In this document: positions 23,292-30,214 of the stretch, piece by piece
How positions within the stretch are numbered: the first letter of the stretch is position 1
How the letters are laid out: every line of letters starts with the position of its first letter
Origin: Candidatus Rifleibacteriota bacterium
GTDB lineage: Bacteria > Muiribacteriota > Ozemobacteria > Ozemobacterales > Ozemobacteraceae
DNA: 64,000 nt
Assembly (NCBI GenBank): GCA_012517355.1
Contig: JAAYVD010000086.1
Span: 62,001 to 126,000 of the forward strand
Direction of reading: 5' to 3'
Translations under genes and position numbers: made by a program
Notes under the pieces: model-generated
Database searches by the model: none
What the model saw: the letters and a program-made list of their open reading frames with translations, nothing else
Told to the model about the DNA's origin: nothing

Positions 23292-23507
23292 CTACTTCAA
23301 CCAGGGGGCGGTCTTCTGCGTTTTGGCACCCTGGTTCCGGGCGAGGGAACGCCAGCCGTCTTCCCACCAGATCCGTGAACCCTGCCGCGCGAGGGGCATG
23401 GCCTGCGGATGGGGGTGATCGTTCACCGGCGGGGGGATGGTCGGCGCGCGCCCGACGGCCGTCTTCCGTTGCAGATAGGCCTCGCGGAACAAAGCGAACT
23501 TCAGCAT
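23292..23507 (-). CDS. Small hypothetical protein (71 aa)
   Basis: A 71-residue basic protein beginning MLKFALFREAYLQRK, with two WW/W-rich patches near the C-terminus (RIWWEDGWRSLARN). It begins 3 bases after the stop of the small coiled-coil gene, with GAAAGG upstream, suggesting translational coupling. No signal peptide or membrane helix. Family not recognised. Acceptance rests on position and initiation signals, not homology. Confidence 0.5.
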   Translation of the reverse strand: MLKFALFREAYLQRKTAVGRAPTIPPPVNDHPHPQAMPLARQGSRIWWEDGWRSLARNQGAKTQKTAPWLK

Positions 23508-23510
23508 CGG

Positions 23511-23780
23511 TCAGCCTTTCGAAAACGAGGAGCCGGGCCAGGGCAGCCCGCTCAACTCTTCCAGTTCCACCTTCAGCTTCTGCTGTTGGGAATCGATGGC
23601 GTTCAGCCGCTCGATCTCGTCGCGGCACTTGGTGGTGATCGCGTCCTCGATCGCCTTCTCTTCCCGTTTCAGGGCTTCCAGCGAGTTGGTCAGCAGTTTG
23701 ACCCGTAACATCTGCTCCGTGGTCAACGGCACCTTGGTCGGATTCCGTTTCCGGTTGAACAAGGGAATCAGCAATCCCAT
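23511..23780 (-). CDS. Small coiled-coil hypothetical protein (89 aa)
   Basis: An 89-residue protein with heptad-like helices from about 18 to 75 (EQMLRVKLLTNSLEALKREEKAIEDA, shown in part; LNAIDSQQQKLKVELEEL further on), predicted to form a coiled coil. AGGAGG lies 8 bases before the ATG at 23780, a clear start. It is followed immediately by the 71-residue gene. The N-terminal MGLLIPLFNRKR could be a short amphipathic membrane contact. No function can be assigned. Confidence 0.6.
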   Translation of the reverse strand: MGLLIPLFNRKRNPTKVPLTTEQMLRVKLLTNSLEALKREEKAIEDAITTKCRDEIERLNAIDSQQQKLKVELEELSGLPWPGSSFSKG

Positions 23781-23991
23781 TTCGTGGCCCTCCTGACCTG
23801 TCGAATGCCGGATCCCCACCCACCCGCGGGTCAGGACCCTATTGGAAGCTATCGGCGTCCGGCGGCCCGGAGTTGACACGTTTTTCCGGAGGGGCGGGCG
23901 CGTCGTCGAAACCGCTCAGGGAAAGGAGGGCCGCCCCCCTCTGCGGAGGGCCCACCCCAGGACATCACGAACCCGAGCCCCCGCCACCGGG

Positions 23992-24020
23992 TTGAAGGAA
24001 CCCGCCGGGTGCGGTATCAT
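23992..24020 (+). promoter_or_regulatory. Sigma-70 promoter giving a probable leaderless transcript
   Basis: TTGAAG (23992-23997), a 17-base spacer and TATCAT (24015-24020). Initiation 7-9 bases downstream falls on or just before the ATG at 24029, and no Shine-Dalgarno sequence fits, so a leaderless mRNA is predicted. Confidence 0.5.
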
Positions 24021-24028
24021 GCGGGCCT

Positions 24029-24202
24029 ATGGCAACGCCCACCCCGACCGGGCCCGCGACCGCGGCCCACCCTTCCCGCCTGCCCTGGGCCTTCCTGGCC
24101 GCCGGCCTCGCCCTGATGCTGGGCGGCATCTGGCTGGGGGAGACGGCCCGCATCCTGGACAAGGCCACGCAGGTCTGCCTGCAGTGCATCGGCATCGGGT
24201 GA
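24029..24202 (+). CDS. CD1871A-type CXXC micro-protein
   Basis: A 57-residue single-pass membrane protein: one hydrophobic helix (about 20-36, WAFLAAGLALMLGGIWLG) and a C-terminal CLQCIGIG. This tail and the position before a NapH-like 4Fe-4S membrane protein and a thioredoxin-like protein match the small CD1871A-type CXXC family. The cysteine pair probably passes electrons to or from partner proteins at the membrane. The gene is easily missed because of its size. Its stop is 7 bases before the next ATG. Confidence 0.75.
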   Translation: MATPTPTGPATAAHPSRLPWAFLAAGLALMLGGIWLGETARILDKATQVCLQCIGIG

Positions 24203-24209
24203 ACCGGCG

Positions 24210-25199
24210 ATGAACCTCCGTCTGCTCGTCCAGCTGGTCGCCTCGGTCGTGACCAACGCCAACCTCAAGGGTTTCTTCACCGGCAAGATCTACGATGGCG
24301 TCCTCAAGCGCGGCTGTGTGCCCACCCTCAACTGCTACAGCTGCCCGGGCGCCCTGTTCTCCTGCCCGGTCGGCGCCGCCCAGGTCACCCTCACCAGCGG
24401 CGGCACCGCCGAGCCGGCCGGCCCCGTCCCCACCCTGCGCGAACGGCTCTGGAACGTCCTGTCCGGCACCCCCTGGTTCATCCTCGGCTTCATGACGGTC
24501 GTCGGCGCCCTTGCCGGGCGGGCGACCTGCGGCTGGCTCTGCCCGTTCGGCCTCCTGCAGGATCTGCTGCACCGGCTTCCCACGCCGAAATGGCGCCCCC
24601 CCAAGGCCATGCGCCTGCTGAAATACCTGTGCCTCGTGGTGCTGGTGGTGCTGATGCCGCTGTTCTGGGTCGACTCGTTCGGCTACAGCGAACCCGCCTA
24701 CTGCAAGTATCTCTGCCCGGCCGGCACCCTCCAGGGAGGCATCCTGCTTCCCCTCCTCAATCCGGATCTCCGCGGGGTCCTGGGGAAACTCTTCGCCTGG
24801 AAGATGACCGTTCTGCTCCTGTTCCTGGCCGCCATGGTCTTCGTCGCCCGCCCGTTCTGCAGCTGGGCCTGCCCCATCGGGGCCTTCCTGGCCCCGTTCA
24901 ACCGGGCCAGCCTGCTCCGCCTGCAGGTCGAGGCCGATCGTTGCGTCAAGTGCGGCGCCTGCCGGAAGGTCTGCGTCGCCGGCCTCGACCCGGTGACCGA
25001 ACTCGACTCGGGCGATTGCGTCCGCTGCCTCGAGTGCGCCCGCGTCTGCCCGCTCCACCTGATCCATGCGGAAGCCCCGTTCCTCCCCGCGCCCACCCGA
25101 ACCCGACCGGATGGCGCCCAGCCTGGAGGCGCCCAGCCTGGAGGCGCCCAGCCAGCAACGGTGTCCGATACCTCCGCCCCCACCGCCGATTCCCACTGA
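24210..25199 (+). CDS. NapH-like polytopic membrane ferredoxin
   Basis: A 329-residue inner-membrane iron-sulphur protein. Four or more membrane segments alternate with cysteine motifs: CGWLCPFG, CKYLCPAG, CSWACPIG and, at the C-terminus, CVKCGACRKVC and CVRCLECARVCP, the last two forming two cytoplasmic [4Fe-4S] clusters. NapH/CcoG-type relatives move electrons across or along the membrane. With the CXXC micro-protein and the TlpA-like thioredoxin it forms a redox operon that could supply reducing power to periplasmic thiols. The tail (about 300-315) has a short GAQPG repeat from a 15-bp tandem repeat. The ATG follows the previous stop by 7 bases. Confidence 0.87.
   Translation: MNLRLLVQLVASVVTNANLKGFFTGKIYDGVLKRGCVPTLNCYSCPGALFSCPVGAAQVTLTSGGTAEPAGPVPTLRERLWNVLSGTPWFILGFMTVVGALAGRATCGWLCPFGLLQDLLHRLPTPKWRPPKAMRLLKYLCLVVLVVLMPLFWVDSFGYSEPAYCKYLCPAGTLQGGILLPLLNPDLRGVLGKLFAWKMTVLLLFLAAMVFVARPFCSWACPIGAFLAPFNRASLLRLQVEADRCVKCGACRKVCVAGLDPVTELDSGDCVRCLECARVCPLHLIHAEAPFLPAPTRTRPDGAQPGGAQPGGAQPATVSDTSAPTADSH
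25113..25153 (+). repeat. 15-bp tandem repeat in the NapH-like gene
   Basis: GGCGCCCAGCCTGGA occurs twice in tandem, followed by an 11-base partial copy. It encodes the GAQPG units of the C-terminal tail and is a likely slippage site. Confidence 0.85.
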
Positions 25200-25250
25200 C
25201 GGCCCCGGCCACCGCCGGGCCTCATCCCATCAATCACTGGAGGTCACCCC

Positions 25251-25949
25251 ATGAACCGTTTCTCCCTGCTCCTGCTCGCCGGCCTCTGCCTGGCCGGCTC
25301 CGCGCTTTCCGCCCAGACCGGCCCCGCCCCTGCGTTCACGCTCGCCGCCATCGACGGCACCCCCATTTCTCTCGAATCGTACAAGGGGAAGATCGTCATC
25401 CTCGATTTCTGGGCCATCCTCTGCCCCCCCTGCCGGGCCGAGATCCCCGGGTTCATCGCCATCCACGACAAGTACAAGGAAAAGGGCGTCGTGATCATCG
25501 GCCTGTCCCTGGACAAGGAACTCGGCAAGCTCAAGACCTTCGTCGCCGAGAACAAGATCACCTACCCCATCGCCATGGCGAACAAGGAGGTGCAGAACGC
25601 CTACGGCAACGTCCAGGCCATTCCCACCACCTTCATCCTCGACCGGAACCACGTCATCGTGAAAAAGCACGTCGGCTTCACCACCCAGGCCGTCTTCGAA
25701 TCCGACCTGGACGAGATCCTCAAAGCCCAGCCTCCCATCGCCGACCCCGCATCGGGCACCCCACCCAGCGACGCCTCCTCTTCGGCCGCTCCCGCCACGA
25801 ATGCCTCCCCTGCAGCCGAACCTGCCCCCGCCGCGCCCGTGACCACGACACCCGCCGCCGAACCGCCCGCCGCCGAGCCCTCCATCGCTCCGGCCACGCC
25901 CGACTCCCCGGCCGACCAGCCGGCCGCCTCCCCAACCTCCCAGCCCTGA
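25251..25949 (+). CDS. TlpA/ResA-type periplasmic thioredoxin with proline/alanine tail
   Basis: A 232-residue exported thiol-disulphide oxidoreductase. After a signal peptide (about 1-21), a thioredoxin fold contains WAILCPPC (C-P-P-C active site), the conserved AIPTTFILD cis-Pro loop and a FTLAAIDG start typical of TlpA. Family members end near residue 165; here about 65 more residues are almost all Ala, Pro and Ser, perhaps a spacer or wall-spanning tail. It is the last gene of the redox operon, probably exchanging electrons with the CXXC and 4Fe-4S membrane proteins. Confidence 0.9.
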   Translation: MNRFSLLLLAGLCLAGSALSAQTGPAPAFTLAAIDGTPISLESYKGKIVILDFWAILCPPCRAEIPGFIAIHDKYKEKGVVIIGLSLDKELGKLKTFVAENKITYPIAMANKEVQNAYGNVQAIPTTFILDRNHVIVKKHVGFTTQAVFESDLDEILKAQPPIADPASGTPPSDASSSAAPATNASPAAEPAPAAPVTTTPAAEPPAAEPSIAPATPDSPADQPAASPTSQP

Positions 25950-26588
25950 CCGCGGGGCATCCTCCCCGACGGCCAATCCCCGGCCAGGGAAGGGTTTCCC
26001 GTTTCACAGCAGGAACGTTCCGGTCTTTGCAAAAAGGGGAACGTCCTTGTTGCCGCCGATGGACGCGGAAGAACAACGATCCGCTCGAAGGCTATCAAAC
26101 CCGCGGAGCGGGGTTCCCGCCAGATGAACGCGGAAGCGTTCACCTGGCCGCAAGATGGGTCCAGGGGCTGTGCCCCTGGTGGGGTGAAGGGGCAAAGCCC
26201 CTTCGGAAAACCTGGAAACAGATCCTCGCGGGGAAGCGCTGACACCTTTCCGCCTCGATCCGCCCTGATCTGCCCTCATCCGCGTTCGGCCACGGCCGAC
26301 GGTTTCCCATACGGTCCCTCAGCAGCCGGGTTTGCCCAAGGCCCGGCCCGCCCGACCGATCTGGCGATCAGTCCCAGTGGTCTCATCCGGAGCCAGATTC
26401 CAGAGCTCCGCACCATTGCCGACGGGGCGGCCGAACGACCTGCAAGGTCGATCGTGACAGAGGACAAGTCCCCTGTCACGGTCGAAGTTGGGGGTTGGTC
26501 CTGCCGGGCTCATTCGGCCGGCAAGGGGATCCGCTGGGATTTCCCCAAAAGACAACGGTGACGCTGGACGAGCGTTTCCCGCCGGGCG
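25950..26588. other. Non-coding region with hairpins (639 bp)
   Basis: No credible gene. It holds two adjacent strong hairpins (26161-26204) and a segment near 26439-26476 (CCTGCAAGGTCGATCGTG, then CAGAGGAC) that recurs near 35902-35935. The TlpA-like gene and the M48 gene converge on it. Confidence 0.6.
26161..26204. repeat. Two tandem hairpins, REP-like
   Basis: CCAGGGGC-TGT-GCCCCTGG (26161-26179) and GAAGGGGC-AAA-GCCCCTTC (26186-26204) are perfect 8-bp stems with 3-base loops, 6 bases apart. They may be transcription terminators for the converging genes or REP-type repeats. Confidence 0.6.
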
Positions 26589-28415
26589 TCAGCGCAAAAC
26601 GCAGCCGTCGAGCCAGACCGCCCCGCCGGCGGGAACGGCCGCCACGAACCGCAGACCAAGGGCGCGGGCCATCCGTTTCTCCTCACCTTCGAACGCCAGC
26701 CGGGTCTTGAAGCCGGTGACCTGCCACAGGTCGCCCTTGGTGGTGAACTCCTTGTCGACCAGGCGGCGGGCCAGGGGGTTGCCGGCCTCGTCGAGCAGTT
26801 CGAGCAGGCACCGGCCCTTGATCTCGCCCGTGCCGCAGTAATGGAAGGTCCCCTGCACCTCCTGGCCCTCTTTCAGCGAATCCAAGGGGATCGGCGCGAA
26901 CTCGACCTCGGTCTCCGGTGAGCCCTCGGCCCCCGCCAGGCGCACCGCCGCATATCCGGTCCTGAACCGTTGCAGGTCGCGGCTGACCCGGCCGGGAGTC
27001 CCGCTGACCCCCGCCGGCAGCCCGTCGGGGCCGCCATATTCGAAATCGCCGGCCGCCAGCAGGTTGGCCGGCGGGGTGTAGTCGACGCGCCGCAGGGTCA
27101 GATCGTCGAACCAGGCGGCCCCCTTCGACATCGGCCCGTTCTGCAGGATGATCTGGATGAACGCCGTGTCAGGCTGGAACTGCCGGTGGGCATCGCCGCC
27201 CCTCTCGAAAACACCTTGTACTTTTACCCACGATGTGGTAGCCGATTGGTTGGCCAGCACCGGCCAGATGAACCCGCGCAGCCGTTTCTTCGCGTCGAGC
27301 AACTGGGCCCCGATGCTGATCTTCTGCGAGCCGTCCTCGCCCCGCACCCACCCCGTGAAGGTCAGGCGGGTCTCGGGCCTGACCGGGATCAGCTCCGACA
27401 AGACGCGCACCGGCCGCAACTGCGCCTCGGCCGTCACCTGCAGGCAACGCCGCCCGGTCACCACCGCCCCCTCGGCCAGCTGGGCCCGCCCGTCCTTGAC
27501 CGTCCAGGCGTCGGGCATCCCCTTCCCCGCCAGGTCGGTCTCGAAACTGCCGTTCTGCAGCAGGTTCTCCTGCACGTCCGACAGGATGTTGAACGAGAGG
27601 GTGAAGTCCTTCGTCTCGGGCACCTGGAACCGCGCCAGGTTTTTCCGGGCGTTCTCGACGCGGTCCTGCGACGGCGGGTGCGTGCTGAGATACTGCAACA
27701 GCCCTTTCTCGCCCTTCCCGAACTTGGCGACGAACTTCTGCCAGACCACCACCTGCGCCGACGGGTTGAATCCCGCCGCGAACATTTTGGCCTGGCCGAG
27801 GTCGTCCGCCTCGTCCTCGTCCTCGCGCGAGAACTTCAGCATGGTCAGCGCCCCCACCACCTGGCCCCAGGTCTCGCGGTCGCGCCGGTTCTTGACCGCC
27901 TGCTGCAACAGCATCTGGAAGGCCGCGTTCTGCCGCAACTGTTTGAGGGAATGGCGCCGCTCGGCGTGGGCCAGTTCGTGGGCGAAGATCGCGGCCAGCT
28001 CGTCGTCCGACCCCACGAAGTCGAGCATACCCTTGTAGATGAAGATGTTCCCGCCCGGGATGGCGAAGGCGTTGACCGTCGAGCCCTCGTAGACCGTCAG
28101 GTCGTAATCGAACCCCCGGTCGCGGAACTGGGGCTTGACCCGGTTGAACACTGAGTTGGCCCACCGCAGGGCCTCGGGGTCCTTCACCTTCTTGTTCGTC
28201 AGGTTGAGGAACCACTTGGCTTCCTGGCCGAACCGCTTCTCGGCCTTCACGTCACCCACCAGCCAGAGCATCATGTTGACCTCCTGGTAGGTCGTATAGA
28301 CCTTCACCAGGTCCTGCAAAAGGTTCCTGGCCGGCGCGGGGGCCGGAGCGACGAGGGTCAGGACGAGCGACAAAACCAGCGACAGGATCATGGCGGTGGG
28401 GTGGCAACGGGTCAT
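26589..28415 (-). CDS. Secreted M48 metalloprotease with two C-terminal jelly-roll-like domains
   Basis: A 608-residue exported zinc protease (signal peptide about 1-28). HELAH (146-150) in AHELAHAERRH is the M48/BepA-type motif, and EDEADDLGQAKM about 55 residues later supplies the third ligand region. In BepA the C-terminal part is TPR; here two segments starting NLLQNGSFE (about 287) and NLLAAGDFE (about 472) resemble CBM4/9-like carbohydrate-binding modules. It may degrade or check outer-envelope proteins while bound to a glycan; this is inference. The start is the ATG at 28415, preceded by GGAG; upstream in-frame ATGs lack a ribosome site. Confidence 0.83.
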   Translation of the reverse strand: MTRCHPTAMILSLVLSLVLTLVAPAPAPARNLLQDLVKVYTTYQEVNMMLWLVGDVKAEKRFGQEAKWFLNLTNKKVKDPEALRWANSVFNRVKPQFRDRGFDYDLTVYEGSTVNAFAIPGGNIFIYKGMLDFVGSDDELAAIFAHELAHAERRHSLKQLRQNAAFQMLLQQAVKNRRDRETWGQVVGALTMLKFSREDEDEADDLGQAKMFAAGFNPSAQVVVWQKFVAKFGKGEKGLLQYLSTHPPSQDRVENARKNLARFQVPETKDFTLSFNILSDVQENLLQNGSFETDLAGKGMPDAWTVKDGRAQLAEGAVVTGRRCLQVTAEAQLRPVRVLSELIPVRPETRLTFTGWVRGEDGSQKISIGAQLLDAKKRLRGFIWPVLANQSATTSWVKVQGVFERGGDAHRQFQPDTAFIQIILQNGPMSKGAAWFDDLTLRRVDYTPPANLLAAGDFEYGGPDGLPAGVSGTPGRVSRDLQRFRTGYAAVRLAGAEGSPETEVEFAPIPLDSLKEGQEVQGTFHYCGTGEIKGRCLLELLDEAGNPLARRLVDKEFTTKGDLWQVTGFKTRLAFEGEEKRMARALGLRFVAAVPAGGAVWLDGCVLR

Positions 28416-28563
28416 GACAAGGCACTCCATCGGAAAATTTTTCCAGCAGGGCCGAAAGGCCATCCGTGGAAAACGGACGGCTCCCCCGGCGGATTTCGCA
28501 GACATGCCCTGGTTGTACTCCTTCGGGAATCGTGGTGTCAAAGCCTGTTGCCGGAAAAAAACT

Positions 28564-28581
28564 TTGGCACGAGGGTGGCAT
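28564..28581 (+). promoter_or_regulatory. Sigma-54-type -24/-12 promoter
   Basis: TTGGCACGAGGGTGGCAT matches the -24 consensus TGGCACG fully and the -12 TTGC(A/T) at 4 of 5, with exact GG-N10-GC spacing (GG 28566-28567, GC 28578-28579). It lies 71 bases upstream of the molybdenum hydroxylase operon. A TATACT box at 28599-28604 might add sigma-70 activity. Confidence 0.6.
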
Positions 28582-28651
28582 TTCCAAAAAGACCTGTTTA
28601 TACTGGTGCCACTGTTTGCCCTGAATCCGTGCCAGAACAGAAGGGGGAGGC

Positions 28652-29509
28652 ATGCTCAAGAATCTGACCCACGTCCACCGCCCCTCGACCATCGAGGAGG
28701 CCTGCGCGTTGCTGGCGGCCCAGGACCGCAAGAACGTCGCCCTGGCGGGCGGCACCTTCCTCGCCGAGTCCGCCGACCTCACCATCCAGGGCCTGGTCGA
28801 CCTGTCCCGCCTCGAACTCGGCTACATCCGCGACACCGGGACGGGTTACGCCATCGGGGCCATGACCCCCGTCCAGGACGTCTTCAAGTCCCCCGTCCTG
28901 CAAGGACCCTCCGGAAAGTTGTTGAAGGCCGCCACCGGCCGGATCGGCTCCACCCTCCTCCGCCACGCCATCACCGTCGGCGGGAACCTCGTCTGCGTCT
29001 TCCCCTGGTCGGACCTGCCCCCCGCCCTCCTCGCCCTCGACGCCGAGGTGCAGATCCGCAAGGGCATCCCCAAGCGGACGGTCCCCGTGCAGACCCTCCT
29101 CGAGCGCAACCCCCGCGACTTCCTCGACCGCGCCGAACTGGTCACCGAAATCATCGTCCCCGCCTTCGGGCCGGGCACCGGCACCAGTTTCACCAAGTTC
29201 GCCAAGACCGCCAACGACTACGGACTGGCCACCGTGGCCGTCCGCCTGACCCTCCGCCAGGGCCTGATCCGCGAAGCCCGCCTCGCCATCAGCGGCGCCA
29301 CCAAGCGGCCGGTCCGCCGCCCCGCGGCCGAGGCCTGGCTGGAAGGGCTCGCCCCCACCCCCGCCCTGTTCGCCGAGGCCGGCGTTCGCGCCGCCCAGGA
29401 CCTCGACCTGACCCAGGACTTCCGCGCCAGCAAGGAATACCGCTCTGAGATCCTGCCCGTCCTGGTCCGCCGCGGCCTCGAAGAGGCCCTGCGCCAGGTC
29501 ACGGCGTGA
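28652..29509 (+). CDS. Molybdenum hydroxylase FAD-binding (medium) subunit, CoxM/XdhB family
   Basis: A 285-residue FAD subunit that passes electrons from the Fe-S subunit to an acceptor. It has the AGGTFLAE motif near residue 33 and the TVGGNLV motif near 110, both FAD-contacting in CO dehydrogenase medium-chain relatives, followed by the CO_deh_flav_C-type domain (about 170-280). A GGGGGAGG ribosome site precedes the ATG. It is first in the operon FAD subunit, Fe-S subunit, histone-like gene, molybdopterin subunit, behind a sigma-54-type promoter. Confidence 0.9.
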   Translation: MLKNLTHVHRPSTIEEACALLAAQDRKNVALAGGTFLAESADLTIQGLVDLSRLELGYIRDTGTGYAIGAMTPVQDVFKSPVLQGPSGKLLKAATGRIGSTLLRHAITVGGNLVCVFPWSDLPPALLALDAEVQIRKGIPKRTVPVQTLLERNPRDFLDRAELVTEIIVPAFGPGTGTSFTKFAKTANDYGLATVAVRLTLRQGLIREARLAISGATKRPVRRPAAEAWLEGLAPTPALFAEAGVRAAQDLDLTQDFRASKEYRSEILPVLVRRGLEEALRQVTA

Positions 29510-29520
29510 AGGAGGCCGTC

Positions 29521-29982
29521 ATGAAACTCACCCTGACCATCAACGGGAAACTGCGCTCGATCGAGATCGCCCCGAACGTCATGCTCCTCGACGTCCTGCG
29601 CGCCGCCGGCTACAAGGGCGTCAAGAAGGGCTGCGGGGAAGGCAGCTGCGGCGCCTGCGCCGTGCTCATCGACGGCCGCCCCCGCAATTCCTGCCTGACC
29701 TTCGCCGCCCAGTGCGAAGGGAGCGAGGTCCTCACCGTCGAGGGCCTGGGCACCCCCGAGAACCCGCATCCCCTCCAGGATGCCTTCGTCCGCCACGGCG
29801 CGACCCAGTGCGGGTATTGCAACCCCGGCTCGCTGATCGCCGCCAAGTCCCTCCTCGACCACACGCCCGCCCCCACCTGGGAGGACGTGAAGGAAGCCCT
29901 CGACGGCAACCTCTGCCGTTGCACCGGTTACGTGAAACGCATCGAGGCGGTCCTAGACGCCGCTTCGTTGGGGAAAAAATAA
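29521..29982 (+). CDS. Molybdenum hydroxylase [2Fe-2S] (small) subunit, CoxS/XdhC-type family
   Basis: A 153-residue iron-sulphur subunit with both expected clusters: the plant-ferredoxin-like site GCGEGSCGACAV...NSC and the helical-domain site CGYCNPG...CRCTGY. It relays electrons from the molybdenum centre to the FAD subunit. AAGGAGG lies 6 bases before the ATG at 29521; the GTG at 29506, in the same frame, overlaps the previous gene and is less likely. Length and motifs are normal for the family. Confidence 0.93.
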   Translation: MKLTLTINGKLRSIEIAPNVMLLDVLRAAGYKGVKKGCGEGSCGACAVLIDGRPRNSCLTFAAQCEGSEVLTVEGLGTPENPHPLQDAFVRHGATQCGYCNPGSLIAAKSLLDHTPAPTWEDVKEALDGNLCRCTGYVKRIEAVLDAASLGKK

Positions 29983-30001
29983 CAACAGAAAGGGAACCAC
30001 C

Positions 30002-30214
30002 ATGCCTATCGCCAAAACCACCAAGAAGCCCGTCGCCAAGAAAGCCGCCCCCGCCAAGAAGGCCCCCGCCAAGAAGGCCCCCGCCAAGAAGGCCGTCGCC
30101 AAGAAGGCCCCCGCCAAGAAGGCCGCCCCCGCCAAGAAGGCCGCCCCCGCCAAGAAGGCCGTCGCCAAGAAGGCCCCCGCCAAGAAGCCCGTGGCGACAA
30201 AAGGGAAGAAGTGA
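30002..30214 (+). CDS. Histone-H1-like PAKKA-repeat protein (70 aa)
   Basis: A 70-residue, extremely basic protein made almost only of Lys, Ala and Pro in PAKKA/VAKKA units, like the C-terminal tails of histone H1 and bacterial H1-like proteins (Chlamydia Hc2, Bordetella BpH1). It would bind nucleic acid non-specifically. GAAAGGG precedes the ATG. It sits between the Fe-S and molybdopterin subunit genes of a molybdenum hydroxylase operon, and its stop overlaps the next start (GTGATG). The following gene begins with similar sequence, so the small gene may be a duplicate of that tail or the reverse. Confidence 0.7.
   Translation: MPIAKTTKKPVAKKAAPAKKAPAKKAPAKKAVAKKAPAKKAAPAKKAAPAKKAVAKKAPAKKPVATKGKK

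Noticed and set aside
26161..26204. Structured small RNA
   Set aside because: The two hairpins are simple GC stems with 3-base loops and no promoter was seen; a terminator or REP explanation is sufficient.
24590..26242. Open frame of 550 codons on the plus strand
   Set aside because: Shadow of the NapH-like and TlpA-like genes in another phase; Arg/Pro-rich with no motif.
30002..30214. PAKKA gene as mere simple-sequence artefact
   Set aside because: Not dismissed: it has a start with ribosome site, an exact junction to the next gene and a clean stop, so it is kept as a CDS, with moderate confidence.
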